A DNA stretch of 64,000 nt from Pseudomonadota bacterium (GTDB lineage Bacteria > Desulfobacterota > Desulfovibrionia > Desulfovibrionales > Desulfomicrobiaceae), in contig JAHIQM010000015.1 of the NCBI GenBank assembly GCA_018902545.1, positions 310,001 through 374,000 on the forward strand. The letters are read 5' to 3'. The translations under genes and the position numbers were made by a program. Shown here piece by piece: positions 8,770 to 18,118 of the stretch. The notes beneath the pieces are model-generated. The model ran no database searches. It saw nothing but the letters and a program-made list of their open reading frames with translations, and was not told the origin of the DNA. The number at the start of each line of letters is the position of its first letter. Within the stretch, counting starts at the first letter, position 1.

Positions 8770-9081
8770 GTGCGACTCGGTGACCGTGAACGATGCATCA
8801 TTCGGACCGCAGCTGCGGAAGTGTTCGGCCCGGAGGCCAGGGTTCTGCTTTTCGGCAGCCGGGTGGATGACACGCGGCGCGGAGGGGACATCGACCTGCT
8901 GATCCACCTGGACGGCAGCTCGGATAATGCGGACATGATGGCGCTTGCAGAAAAGCGCGTGCGTTATCTGGTTATGCTTGAAAAAGCGATGGGAGAGCGG
9001 AAAATCGATCTGATCACGGCCCTGCCGGGAGATGACCGCGCCATCGTCGGAATAGCCACGGCCACGGGGGTGGAGTTGTGA
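8770..9081 (+). CDS. MNT-type nucleotidyltransferase, cassette 2
   Basis: A 103-residue paralogue of the gene at 4892-5197, with FGSRVDDTRRGGDIDLLI (GSX9DXD). It starts at ATG 8770 (reading MRLGDRERC) and ends in a GTGA or near-overlap with the next gene, the same arrangement as cassette 1. Sequence identity to the paralogue is clear but far from complete, so the two cassettes are not a recent duplication. Antitoxin function is inferred from the family and the gene pair. Confidence 0.75.
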   Translation: MRLGDRERCIIRTAAAEVFGPEARVLLFGSRVDDTRRGGDIDLLIHLDGSSDNADMMALAEKRVRYLVMLEKAMGERKIDLITALPGDDRAIVGIATATGVEL

Positions 9082-9512
9082 GCATGGAAACAGATCGGCT
9101 GAAGTTCGGGCGAGCCCTTGAAGTCTGTCTGGGACACGCGGACGCCCTGCAGGATGCCCTGAATGATCTGGGGGACAAGCATTTCTCCGCAGCGGACCTG
9201 CTCGTTCTGTCGAGCCATGAACGGCGGTTGCAGGACGATATGGGCGAACGTCTTTTCCCTGCCCTGCTGGGGGCGCTTGGCGAGGAGGTCACCGCAATGT
9301 CCGTGATCGACCGGCTGAATCGGCTGGAGCAGCTCGGATGGATTCCGCTGGCGGACGAGTGGCTGGAGTTGCGCCGCATCCGCAACGAATTCGCTCACGA
9401 TTATCCGGAAAATCCCGACTTGCACCTCGTACGGCTGCGCAAGGCCATGGGGGCGGGCCGGAGGCTGGTGGAAATCCTGGAAGCCATCGCAAAGGGCAAG
9501 CAGAATGCCTAA
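9078..9512 (+). CDS. HEPN-like protein with RX4HXY motif, cassette 2
   Basis: A 144-residue helical protein with RNEFAHDY near residue 100, matching RX4HXY of HepT-type HEPN toxins. It shares LQDDMGERLFPALL and DRLNRLEQLG blocks with the protein at 5194-5676. The start is GTG 9078 (overlapping the MNT stop) or ATG 9084; GGTGGAG lies upstream of both. Cassettes 1 and 2 enclose gmd, fcl and the orphan MNT gene. Confidence 0.7.
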   Translation: MSMETDRLKFGRALEVCLGHADALQDALNDLGDKHFSAADLLVLSSHERRLQDDMGERLFPALLGALGEEVTAMSVIDRLNRLEQLGWIPLADEWLELRRIRNEFAHDYPENPDLHLVRLRKAMGAGRRLVEILEAIAKGKQNA

Positions 9513-9626
9513 CATGATGGATGACAGGACGCCAAATCCTTTCCGGCCTGCCTTGCTCACCAATTCAGAGGATGCCTCATGCCGTTGGAAAACTCTGGCT
9601 GAAAATGTTTTCTACAAAGAGTATGC

Positions 9627-10955
9627 ATGAGCGAAACTGAAGAATTAACAAAGGAAGATTTGACCCCTTGCCTTGCTCGACACACCTTGTTGTCAAAAAA
9701 TAATTTTTTGCGTGGGACCGCAGTATATATGGCCTCAAATATGGTCACCGCTGCGATCCCATTTTTGCTTCTTCCTGCAATGACTCGGTATCTCTCCCCT
9801 GAGGAATATGGGCAGGTTGCCATGTTTCAGGTGATGATTGGGGGACTCGGAGCGTTTGTCGGCTTGAACGTTGTTGGAGCTGCTAGCAGAAAATACTACG
9901 ACGAAAATCCGATTCACGTCATGAATGAGTACATTACGACATGTTTGCATATAATTATTGCAAGTGGAATTGCAGTATTTTGTTTACTATTTGCTTTTAA
10001 AACTCCGTTATCACAGTTTTTAGGATTGGATCCAGAATGGATTCTTTGGTGTGTTTTTGTTGTGGTTGTATCTTCAATAACTCAGTTGCAACTCGGACAG
10101 TGGATTGTTCGCAAAAATGCAAAAAAATATGCAATATTTCAGATTTTACAGAGTATTGTTATAATGTCATTGTCACTGTTGTTTGTAGTTATGTATAAGG
10201 AAGGCGTTTGGGGCCGTGTTGCTGCTCAGATTATTGGGGCAAGCATTGGTGGCGCGGTCGCGCTTTTCTCATTGTACAAAGATGACTTGTTGGGTTTTTT
10301 TGTCTGGAACCCTGTCTATGCCAGAGAAGCGCTGTCATTTGGCGTGCCATTGATTCCGCATGTGGCTGGTTTGTTTCTGCTGATGTCTATCGATCGGTTG
10401 ATTGTTAATGTGGAGCTTGGTTTGGCAGAGGCTGGCATATATGCTGTAGCTTCGCAGATCGCGTATGCAATGGTTTTGATTTTTGATGCAGTGAACAAGG
10501 CTTATGTGCCATGCCTGTACGAGAAACTTAAAGATGACGTATTCGAAGAAAAATGCCGCATTGTTCGTAACACATATGTTTGGTTTGGATTTATTTTTGC
10601 GATTGTAGGATGTGCATTTCTTGTAGGGCCCGAGATTATCGTATGGATTGCCGGTGAGAAGTATGCTGCAGCTGCAAAGCTTGTAGGCTGGCTTGCCTTA
10701 GGTCAAGGTTTCGTTGGGATGTATCTGATGGTTACGAACTATATTTTTTATTCCAGAAGAACAGGCTTGCTCTCGTTGACAACAATTTGTTCTGGAATAC
10801 TAAATGTTGCTCTTTTGTTTTTATTTATCCGTTTTTTTGGTGTTACAGGAGCGCCCATTGCTTTCTGTATTGCTATGTGTTTTCGATTTATTGTTACATG
10901 GGTTGTGGCTCAGAAGCAATATCCCATGCCGTGGTTCTCCTTCATTTTAAAATAA
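9627..10955 (+). CDS. Wzx-type polysaccharide flippase
   Basis: A 442-residue integral membrane protein with about 12 hydrophobic segments and the Polysacc_synt (MATE/MOP superfamily) opening, IPFLLLPAMTRYLSPEEYGQVAMFQ. Such proteins flip undecaprenyl-PP-linked oligosaccharides across the inner membrane. The window also has Wzm/Wzt and the STT3 system but no PglK-like ABC flippase, so this protein could serve the Pgl glycan or a separate repeat-unit glycan. Base composition becomes visibly AT-rich within the gene and stays so downstream, which suggests transfer. Confidence 0.88.
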   Translation: MSETEELTKEDLTPCLARHTLLSKNNFLRGTAVYMASNMVTAAIPFLLLPAMTRYLSPEEYGQVAMFQVMIGGLGAFVGLNVVGAASRKYYDENPIHVMNEYITTCLHIIIASGIAVFCLLFAFKTPLSQFLGLDPEWILWCVFVVVVSSITQLQLGQWIVRKNAKKYAIFQILQSIVIMSLSLLFVVMYKEGVWGRVAAQIIGASIGGAVALFSLYKDDLLGFFVWNPVYAREALSFGVPLIPHVAGLFLLMSIDRLIVNVELGLAEAGIYAVASQIAYAMVLIFDAVNKAYVPCLYEKLKDDVFEEKCRIVRNTYVWFGFIFAIVGCAFLVGPEIIVWIAGEKYAAAAKLVGWLALGQGFVGMYLMVTNYIFYSRRTGLLSLTTICSGILNVALLFLFIRFFGVTGAPIAFCIAMCFRFIVTWVVAQKQYPMPWFSFILK

Positions 10956-11146
10956 TGTGTATGTATTTTGAGTTTTAATATGTGCATAAATTTAAAAGGT
11001 GCAATTTTGCGAACAAAATTTATTTTTTATGATATGTGTAAGCGTTAAAAATTAATTAGTTAGTAAAATTTTAACGTTTATGATATAAGTAAAAAATTTA
11101 TAAATTTTATATTAAATTTTATATAGGTAAAGCTAGTTAATTCTAT

Positions 11147-12055
11147 ATGTGCATTAATTTTAAGAGTTGTTTTAGTGAATTGCTTAGTCCAAATTTGCGA
11201 CTATTGTTGCGGTACGTAAAGCATTCAGCCGTCACAAATATTAAGTTATTTATAGGGGCAAGATGTTTTAAATGGAAGATATTACGTGCTCAGGATTTAT
11301 CTGTAATGATGAAGGAGAGTGGGGTTTGTCATGTTTTGGGATCTGGATATTCCTTGAATGACTCATTGTCTCTTATTGATTCTGAGAAGGACTTTGTTAT
11401 TGGTTTTAATTTTTCTGGTTTGGCGTATAGAAATTCAGATTTATATTTTATAGAAATATGTAATAATTATAATGTAGTATCTAAAGCGCAATATATTCTT
11501 TGGAGGCACTTGTGTAGTTCTGGAAAAAAAACGCAATATATTTTTAAAAACATTGCTGAAAGACATAACTGTATTTTTAATATAGATAAAAAATATGGAA
11601 ATAAAGTATTATATTTAAAAGATGCTATAGTTGGCTTGGATGATGTTAAGTCATTGAATTTTTTTAGTAAAATGTTGTTGTGTAACAGTGTGTTGTTTTC
11701 TAACCAAGTTCAAAGTATATCTACCGCTATAACTGCAGTTGCCTTAGCGTATAAAATCGGGTTTAAAAAAATTATTTTGCACGGAATTGATTTTTCTGGC
11801 CCTCATTTTTATGATATTGTTAAGTTTTCTGATGTACAATGTGAATTAATACGGAGAATAATATGTTCAACAAAAGTTTTTAATTATACAAAAATGCATC
11901 AAACAAATCTTGGTTTAGTAACGCATGAAGAATTGTTGATTTATTTAAAAGAAAAGTTATTGAGTAGGGGTGTTGTACTTGAAGCAGCTCTGAGTGATAG
12001 TAATCTTGGTATAATATTTAGTCAGTCCTGCAAGCGCGACAGTGACTCAAAATAA
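11147..12055 (+). CDS. Unrecognised protein, possibly glycan-biosynthetic (GT42/DUF115-like)
   Basis: A 302-residue soluble protein in very AT-rich DNA. Near residue 65 it has VCHVLGSGYSLND, a Gly-Ser nucleotide-binding-like loop of the sort seen in GT42 sialyltransferase-like and DUF115/MptE-like proteins, followed by DFVIGFNFSG and YFIEICNN; later comes IILHGIDFSGPHF. The assignment is only a resemblance. It lies between the flippase gene and the IS remnants, with about 190 bases of AT-rich DNA in front. The start context is weak; ATG 11147 is the ORF-track start. Confidence 0.55.
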   Translation: MCINFKSCFSELLSPNLRLLLRYVKHSAVTNIKLFIGARCFKWKILRAQDLSVMMKESGVCHVLGSGYSLNDSLSLIDSEKDFVIGFNFSGLAYRNSDLYFIEICNNYNVVSKAQYILWRHLCSSGKKTQYIFKNIAERHNCIFNIDKKYGNKVLYLKDAIVGLDDVKSLNFFSKMLLCNSVLFSNQVQSISTAITAVALAYKIGFKKIILHGIDFSGPHFYDIVKFSDVQCELIRRIICSTKVFNYTKMHQTNLGLVTHEELLIYLKEKLLSRGVVLEAALSDSNLGIIFSQSCKRDSDSK

Positions 12056-12109
12056 ATTTAATTTTTTGTTAGAAAAAATGTATTTCGAATAATTCTCAGA
12101 GTGCTGTAA

Positions 12110-12534
12110 GCTTTGCCCTGCCGGGACCATGTAGGCGAGCGTGTCTACCGTCATCTGGATACATGTCAATTCAAGACGTTACTTCATGCTCGAGTTTTGC
12201 GATTGGAATGCCCGGAACATGGAGTGCACTAGGTGTTTGTGCCCTGTACTGAGTTACTGTTTCTCTTCACATTGCTCATCGAGCGCTGGTTCATAGATGT
12301 ACTCACGGAGTGCGCAACAGAGTGGATGGCTCTCGACGCTTGCTGAACATGGGATGAGGTTTAGTGAGTATGGAGCGGGCTGTTCGACGAGGCCTTTCAC
12401 ACAGGGAGGCCCGGCCGATTCACTATCTCGGATTGGACGAGAAAGGATTCCGCAAAGGGCACTCCTGCATGACCATCGTCTGCGACCTTAACCTTATGCG
12501 CAGCACGGTCGAGCATGTCCGAAGATCGGAATAA
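12110..12534 (+). pseudogene. Fragment of an ISL3-family transposase
   Basis: Plus-strand remains of an ISL3-type transposase read across frames: a zinc-finger piece (RHLDTCQFKTLLHARV, LECPEHGV) near 12149-12230, then ERWFIDVLTECATEWMALDAC interrupted by stops, then from 12370 an open piece (HYLGLDEKGFRKGHS) corresponding to the start of the DDE domain. Several frameshifts and stops make it non-functional, and the C-terminal part is missing. It abuts the second ISL3 element, whose left end begins at 12554. Confidence 0.8.
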
Positions 12535-12553
12535 GAGCAGCCTAGAATATTTT

Positions 12554-13881
12554 GGTTCTTCGGCGTTTGAAGTGGAATTCATGAAGCCACCACGGCCTGA
12601 ATCGGGGCCGCAATCAGGTAAACCCATGGTGATGAAGTTCTCCACATTTCGATACCCCCTGGCTCTGGCCCTCGCTGCCTGGAACAGGCCATTGAAGCCT
12701 TCGAGCCTCGCATTGGTGTAGCAAGGAATGCCAACGATGAAGGACTCGCGGCAGGTGCCTCTCAAAACTGGCCAGCGCACTCCTTACTGGCTCCAGGAGA
12801 GGACAGTCGGCCGCGTACTCGGCAGCATGCTTGAGAAAATGGGTGATGCGCCACTTGGCGGCCTGTCTTGATTCGGCTCGCCGAGCCCAGCGCAGAAGTT
12901 CTTTGACACGGTAGGCCTTGGCGGTAGCGAAGCCCTGTTCGACGAGTTCCAGAAGAGCGTTCTCTTGGTTCTGCGCTCGCCCTTTTTCTGCACCCTTGAG
13001 CACGGCCCATCGGTTTGGTCCGGCAGCTTTGTCTGCCTGGCCTCAAGCTTTCTGACTTCATCTACGGCCTTGGTGAAGAGCTGTACGACATGGGACATGG
13101 AACCAATCAACCGTCACCGAGGTTGACTTGAACTCCTGTTCGACGGCGGAGAGGAACGCAGGCGACATGTCGCAGACAACTTCGACGATCTCGGGTCGCC
13201 CCCATGGGCTTTGATGAGCGCGCAGAATTTCGCTAGGCATTCCCTGCCCTTGCCGGGAGTCGCAAAGACACGGGCTTGTCGGATCGATCCAGGTCGATGA
13301 AGACGGTAATGTAGTTGTGGCCGCGCTTGGAAGCGGTCTCGTCCAGGCCGATCTCAGATCCAGCGCAGCGATCGCTTTGGACGCATAGTGATGAACGATG
13401 CGCCACAGACGCTTGTCCGTGACCTCAACGTGGCGGGCTACGGCGTTGACTGGCATCTCGCGGATGAGGCTCATGACCACCTGCTCAAAAAGCAGGGTGA
13501 AGCGAATGCCTTCCCTGTCCACGGGGCATCCACCCGCCGGATTCCGTGTTCCGGACAATTGATCCCCGGTAGTTGGGCTGTGAGGTAGCAATGATGCTGG
13601 AAGAAGTTGAGATGCCGCCAAGTGTACTCCTTGAAGTCAATGAGCCTTGCACGCGGCGCCGCACTCAGGGCACGGATACAGCGCTCTGTGGTCGGCACCG
13701 AGTTCCAGATGGAGCTTGGTTGGCGTATGGTCGGTATCAAGACGTTGGCTCATAACTTTCCAGGGCGGCTGAGGCCAAGACCCAAGGCGAAGATTTGTTC
13801 AGCAAGCATGGCAACCCTCCTGAGGGAGGGCTACCCAAACTGATCGAGGTCGGTCAATTCAACATTAAACGTCGAAGAACC
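12554..13881 (-). mobile_element. Decayed ISL3-family insertion sequence with terminal inverted repeats
   Basis: An element of about 1.33 kb bounded by imperfect inverted repeats: GGTTCTTCGGCGTTTGAAG at the left end and, read inward on the minus strand from the right, GGTTCTTCGACGTTTAATG. Flanking eight-base sequences are AATATTTT and AAATTTTT, a possible decayed target duplication, though the AT-rich context makes this weak. It contains one frameshifted transposase gene on the minus strand. Confidence 0.8.
12579..13809 (-). pseudogene. ISL3-family transposase, frameshifted
   Basis: Read from ATG 13809 (GGAGGG upstream) the product begins MLAEQIFALGLGLSRPGK and meets a stop or frameshift at once. 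The family then continues in pieces across frames: DFKEYTWRHLNFFQHHCYL and NCPEHGIRRVDAPW (zinc-binding region), FTLLFEQVVMSLIREMPVNA with HVEVTDKRLWRIVHHY (helix-turn-helix), VVCDMSPAFLSAVEQEFKS and TVDWFHV (DDE domain), and TNARLEGFNGLFQAARARA near the end. The last frameshift lies just before YLIAAPIQAVVAS and the stop at 12579. At least four disruptions are needed to join the pieces, so it is inactive. Confidence 0.88.
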
Positions 13882-13943
13882 AAATTTTTAGGGTTAATCT
13901 CGTTTGTTATCACTGAGATGGTTTATTTGCGAGGGGATCTAAT

Positions 13944-14702
13944 ATGGGTGCAGACAATTATGAAATTAAACCGCTAGCGATATCTATAATTACAGCCACA
14001 TATAACGTAGCCCTAGATCTCCCTCGGCTCATCGATAGCCTTCGTAACCAAGCAAATAAAAATTTTGAATGGATTGTAGCAGATGGTGGATCAACTGACG
14101 AGACGCTTGAAATTTTGAATCAGGTAGAAGATTTGAATCTTATCGTTGATTCTGAGGTAGATTTTGGAATTTATGACGCGCTGAATCGAGCGATAAAATC
14201 CTGCTCCGGAGATTACTATCTAGTTTTAGGTGCAGACGATGTGTTGTATCCTAATTCGATTGAGTATTTTTATTCTATCATTAAAGAACAAAATTTTCCG
14301 GATTTGATTGTTGCGAATGTTGAAAAAGATGATGGAAAAATATTATATCCAGTTAAAAAGTGGAAATTTTTATATTCACAGCGAGCATATGTTTCTTCGC
14401 ATGCTGTAGGAACATTGATATGCAAAAAATTGCATGATATTCATGGATATTACTCTTCAAAATTTCCGATTGCCGCAGATCAATTTTTTTTAAAAAAAGT
14501 TGGCGACTCCGGATGCGTGATTCATTACGCTGAATTTGTTGCAGGGAAATTTGGTTCTAAGGGAGTCAGCAATTTTGATATGCTCGGATCTCTTACCGAG
14601 TTTTTTCGAATTCAAATTATGACTGGCGAATGCAAGTATTTGCAAATTTTAATTTATTTTTTAAGGCTATTAAAAAATATAAAAAGGTTTGGTCGTGCAT
14701 AA
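13944..14702 (+). CDS. Family 2 glycosyltransferase
   Basis: A 252-residue GT-A enzyme. ISIITATYNVALDLPRLIDS at the N-terminus, ADGGSTDET and the GADDVLYP metal-binding region are typical of WcaA-type GT2 proteins that transfer sugars from nucleotide donors at the cytoplasmic face. It is AT-rich like its neighbours and lies directly after the ISL3 element. The next GT2 gene overlaps its end by a few bases, so the two act in one unit. Donor and acceptor cannot be told from sequence. Confidence 0.88.
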   Translation: MGADNYEIKPLAISIITATYNVALDLPRLIDSLRNQANKNFEWIVADGGSTDETLEILNQVEDLNLIVDSEVDFGIYDALNRAIKSCSGDYYLVLGADDVLYPNSIEYFYSIIKEQNFPDLIVANVEKDDGKILYPVKKWKFLYSQRAYVSSHAVGTLICKKLHDIHGYYSSKFPIAADQFFLKKVGDSGCVIHYAEFVAGKFGSKGVSNFDMLGSLTEFFRIQIMTGECKYLQILIYFLRLLKNIKRFGRA

Positions 14703-15531
14703 GGCTAATGTTTCTGTCGTTATACCTTGCTTCAATTCAGAAGCAACTATTTTGCGTGCGCTCGATTCTGTTTTACAACAAACGCTAGTTCCGAACGAAA
14801 TAGTTATTGTCGATGATGGTTCGAGCGATAGTACGGAGTCAATTGTCTCTTTTTTTTTACATTCAAATTCTCTGATAAATATTAGGTACTTTCGTTTGTC
14901 AGTAAATTCTGGCCCGTCAAAGGCTAGGAATATTGGATGGAATTATAGCATTTCAAAATATGTTGCTTTTTTAGACGCAGATGACACATGGCATCCAAAA
15001 AAAATTGAAATTCAATACGAATTCATGGAACAAAATTCGTACGTTGATATTTGCGGCCATGCGTCAGGATTATTTAAAGATGAGATAGATGAGGTCTCAG
15101 GAAAAAAAGATTTTTTTTTGTTTTTCTTACATCACTTATTAATAAAAAATAGGTTTAGTACTCCATCTGTAATTATTAAACGTGAGATTTCTTTTCGATT
15201 CAATGAAACGATGCGATACTCTGAAGATTATAATCTTTGGTTGAATTTGGCAGCTTCGGGACATTTTCTCGCGTTTATTCCAGAGACTTTGTGTTATTTG
15301 CATAAAGAACGATATGGGGAAGCTGGCCTATCCAGCAACCTGATTCATATGTGGCTTGGCGAGATATCTTCATTTTTTGAACTTTGGAAGAAAAACTCTA
15401 TTTCGCTTTTAGTGTTATGTTTTTTTTGTGCGTTTTCATTTTTGAAACTTGCTAAACGTTTTTTCTGTAATAAAATACTTCGTTTTTTTATTCTTAATAA
15501 ATTTAAAAAAATAATATATTTAAATAGCTGA
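14695..15531 (+). CDS. Family 2 glycosyltransferase
   Basis: About 278 residues with VSVVIPCFNSEATILRALDS, VDDGSSDST and FLDADDTWHPKK, the nucleotide-binding and DxD features of GT2. The C-terminus is hydrophobic then very basic, suggesting a membrane association. GTG 14695 is preferred (AAAGG seven bases upstream); the ORF-track TTG is six bases earlier. It overlaps the preceding GT2 gene by eight bases. About 280 AT-rich bases without a gene follow. Confidence 0.85.
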   Translation: MHKANVSVVIPCFNSEATILRALDSVLQQTLVPNEIVIVDDGSSDSTESIVSFFLHSNSLINIRYFRLSVNSGPSKARNIGWNYSISKYVAFLDADDTWHPKKIEIQYEFMEQNSYVDICGHASGLFKDEIDEVSGKKDFFLFFLHHLLIKNRFSTPSVIIKREISFRFNETMRYSEDYNLWLNLAASGHFLAFIPETLCYLHKERYGEAGLSSNLIHMWLGEISSFFELWKKNSISLLVLCFFCAFSFLKLAKRFFCNKILRFFILNKFKKIIYLNS

Positions 15532-15812
15532 ATATTTATGAGGTGATTTTTTTGTGTAGTTGTTATTTGTTGTTACACGCTAGAAATTCAAAGCAAAATT
15601 TAGCATATATACACAGTAATTCTATTGATTGGCAGCTTTTAAAAACGAATGTTAGAGTAGAGCCTTTTTTTGCATAGCTACTATCGTCTGAAATTCGAGT
15701 ATTATGAATATCAGAGAATATTTAAAATTGTCTATTATTCTGTGTACTATCTCATAGCCTCAAATTATTGGAAGGTGGGGTTTGTCGCTCGCTTACAATA
15801 CGGTTGTTGTAA

Positions 15813-16754
15813 ATGACTAAGACCGTTGCAATTACCGGCGGAACCGGTTTCATTGGCCGTCATCTTGTGGCCCGCCATGTGGCTCTTGGCGATGAGGTCC
15901 GTTATCTGACGAGGTCGAGTTTAAAAACGACTTTAGCTGGCGCTACGCCCTTTATCGGAGATATACGCTCCGGGGTAAACCTTAGAGCCTTTGCCGCTGG
16001 CGTGGATGTACTTTATCACTGCGCGGCGGAACTGCATGATGCGTCCATAATGGATGAGGTCAATGCGCGGGGCACAGAACGGTTGTTGGCCGCTGCCCAA
16101 GGTGAAGTCGGGCTTTGGGTGCAGTTGAGCAGTACCGGGGTCTATGGTCCGGTGCGCCGCGGTGTTGTTGATGAAGAGAGTATTCTTGCTCCGGTCAATT
16201 CGTACGAGCGAACTAAGGCAGCGGGCGATGCGCTGGTTCAGGCGGCCGCTAAGAACGGCTTGAAGTGCTTCATTCTCCGCCCTTCGAATATTTATGGTCC
16301 GGACATGCCCAATCAATCTTTGTTTCAGTTGATTCGCATGATCGATCTGGGCTTGTTTTGTCATTTCGGCCCCAGGGAGACCGTGGCCAACTATATTCAT
16401 GTCAGCAATGTCATTGATGCGCTGGTGTTGTGCTCAGACAGCAGCTCGCCTGAGGCAGGGCGTGCATACATCGTTTCCGACTCATGTCCGATGGAGCACT
16501 TTGTCGGATTGATTGCCAGGGCTCTGGGCCGCAAAGCGCCTCGCTGCCGCTTGCCGGAATTGCCGGTCCGAATGTTGGCGCGTGTCGGGCAGTATCTGCC
16601 CGGCTTCCCCCTGCGTGAATCGCGGATCGACGCCCTGACTAATGCCGTACGCTACAATTCAGCCCGAATTGAGCTTGAGCTGGGGCACCGCAACCGCGTC
16701 AGTCTTGAGGAAGGCGTCACCGAACTGGTTGAGGCGCGGAAAAATTATTCATGA
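15813..16754 (+). CDS. NAD-dependent epimerase/dehydratase (extended SDR)
   Basis: A 313-residue SDR with TGGTGFIGRHLVAR at residues 7-20 and the catalytic YERTK. It is of the nucleotide-sugar 4-epimerase or 4-ketoreductase type; the exact substrate is not evident. It overlaps the following GT4 gene by ATGA, and the two lead into the Pgl-type locus, so it probably makes the sugar that the GT4 adds. GC content returns to normal here after the AT-rich block. Confidence 0.85.
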   Translation: MTKTVAITGGTGFIGRHLVARHVALGDEVRYLTRSSLKTTLAGATPFIGDIRSGVNLRAFAAGVDVLYHCAAELHDASIMDEVNARGTERLLAAAQGEVGLWVQLSSTGVYGPVRRGVVDEESILAPVNSYERTKAAGDALVQAAAKNGLKCFILRPSNIYGPDMPNQSLFQLIRMIDLGLFCHFGPRETVANYIHVSNVIDALVLCSDSSSPEAGRAYIVSDSCPMEHFVGLIARALGRKAPRCRLPELPVRMLARVGQYLPGFPLRESRIDALTNAVRYNSARIELELGHRNRVSLEEGVTELVEARKNYS

Positions 16755-17893
16755 AAAAAATATGCTTTGTTACATCTACCCCAATGACAATGCGTGCTTT
16801 CATGTCCAATCATTTCAAGGCGCTCTCTGGTTTGTATGAGTTAACCGCAATCTCAAATTTTCATTCTAAAGGTGATTTTTCTGGCTGGAGTTCAGGTATT
16901 CAATGCGTGAGTATTCCCATCGCCAGGCCTATTCGGCCCTTGCCAGACATTGTGTCGCTTATTGAGTTGTATCGCCATTTTCGAACGAACCGTTACGACG
17001 CTGTTCATTCGATAACCCCGAAAGCCGGTCTGCTGGCAATGCTTGCAGCCTTGATGGCCGGTATTCCGCTACGAATTCATTGTTTTACTGGTCAGGTTTG
17101 GGCAACTCGGAATGGCTTAGCTCGTGAAATGTTAAAGCGAGCGGACAAGCTTATTGTTTCATGTGCCACGCATGTTCTCACGGACAGTTACTCTCAGCGT
17201 GATTTCCTCGAAGCTGAAGGAGTTTTGAGTTCAGGCCAGGGAGTTGTGCTCGGACACGGTTCGATATCAGGTGTGGATTGTGACCGGTTTTGTCCGGACA
17301 GTGCGGTCCGTGAAAGGGTCAGACGTGAACTTGGTATTCCGCAAGATGCGCTCCTGTATGTATATCTTGGGCGCTTAACTCTCGACAAGGGCGTGCTCGA
17401 CCTTGCGCAGGCATTTTCTATGCTGGCTCAAAAGTGCAATGATGCTTGGCTTCTTATTGTCGGCCCTGATGAGGCTGGTATCTCTGCTCAGATATATGAC
17501 CGGTGTAGATCTGTGCAGAATCGGGTCATCCGCGTAGATTACACTTCAACCCCTGAAAATTACATGGCATCTTCAGATGTCTTCGTCTTGCCCAGCTATC
17601 GAGAGGGGTTTGGAAGCGTCATTATCGAAGCTGCCGCTTGTGGCGTGCCAGCAGTAGCGTCCTGCATCTATGGCCTTACTGACGCTGTCGCTGACGGTGA
17701 AACCGGGCTTCTTTACCCTGCTGGTGATATCGAGAAATTGCTAGATAGTCTGTTGCGCTTTTATGATGACCCAGTCATGCGTGTCGAGATGGGCATGAAG
17801 GCGCGAGAGAGGGCGGTAACAAATTTTTCGATGGATTATGTAACGTCCGAAATGGTGCATTTTTATTCAGGTCTCATGCACGAAGATACTTAG
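16751..17893 (+). CDS. Family 4 glycosyltransferase, PglA-like
   Basis: A 380-residue GT-B enzyme. The N-terminal half has SITPKAGLLAMLAALMAGIP and HCFTGQVWATRNGLAREML, a pattern found in PglA and O-antigen transferases that add the second sugar to an Und-PP-linked N-acetylated sugar. The C-terminal half has the EGFGSVIIEAAACGVP motif (E-x7-E) that contacts the nucleotide. It is coupled by ATGA to the upstream SDR gene. With pglB- to pglF-type genes downstream, the likely role is extension of Und-PP-bacillosamine; this is inference from context. Confidence 0.85.
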   Translation: MKKICFVTSTPMTMRAFMSNHFKALSGLYELTAISNFHSKGDFSGWSSGIQCVSIPIARPIRPLPDIVSLIELYRHFRTNRYDAVHSITPKAGLLAMLAALMAGIPLRIHCFTGQVWATRNGLAREMLKRADKLIVSCATHVLTDSYSQRDFLEAEGVLSSGQGVVLGHGSISGVDCDRFCPDSAVRERVRRELGIPQDALLYVYLGRLTLDKGVLDLAQAFSMLAQKCNDAWLLIVGPDEAGISAQIYDRCRSVQNRVIRVDYTSTPENYMASSDVFVLPSYREGFGSVIIEAAACGVPAVASCIYGLTDAVADGETGLLYPAGDIEKLLDSLLRFYDDPVMRVEMGMKARERAVTNFSMDYVTSEMVHFYSGLMHEDT

Positions 17894-17944
17894 CCCTCGT
17901 TATGACGCCTAGGATAGATTTTACAAATCTGGGTCAATCAAGAA

Positions 17945-18080
17945 TGACGCCACCGCAAAAAGTCGTCATCCCCTTGAAAAAGGGGGATCCATGCCTTTTT
18001 AACTATTTGAAAAGAATGGATTCCCGTCTTCGCGGGAATGACACCCATGCTTCTTTCGGGACAATTTTGCAGTGACATCA
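17945..18080. repeat. Palindromic intergenic repeat, copy R1
   Basis: About 136 bases bounded by TGACGCCACCGCAAAA and TTTTGCAGTGACATCA, imperfect inverted repeats of each other. The interior holds GTCGTCATCCCCTTGAA, an AGAATGGATTCCCG arm and a CGCGGGAATGAC arm, giving nested hairpins. Related copies are R2 (26340), R3 (47307) and R4 (51424). It lies about 40 bases before the stt3 start. Confidence 0.85.
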
Positions 18081-18118
18081 AGAATGCTTCTTTGCTTTAA
18101 GATACATGGAGTGTTTAC

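Noticed and set aside
12614-13003. Separate minus-strand genes in the IS region
   Set aside because: They are pieces of one frameshifted ISL3 transposase, not independent genes.
17945-18080. CRISPR-like interpretation of the repeats R1-R4
   Set aside because: Copies are dispersed over 34 kb with no spacers; they are palindromic intergenic elements.
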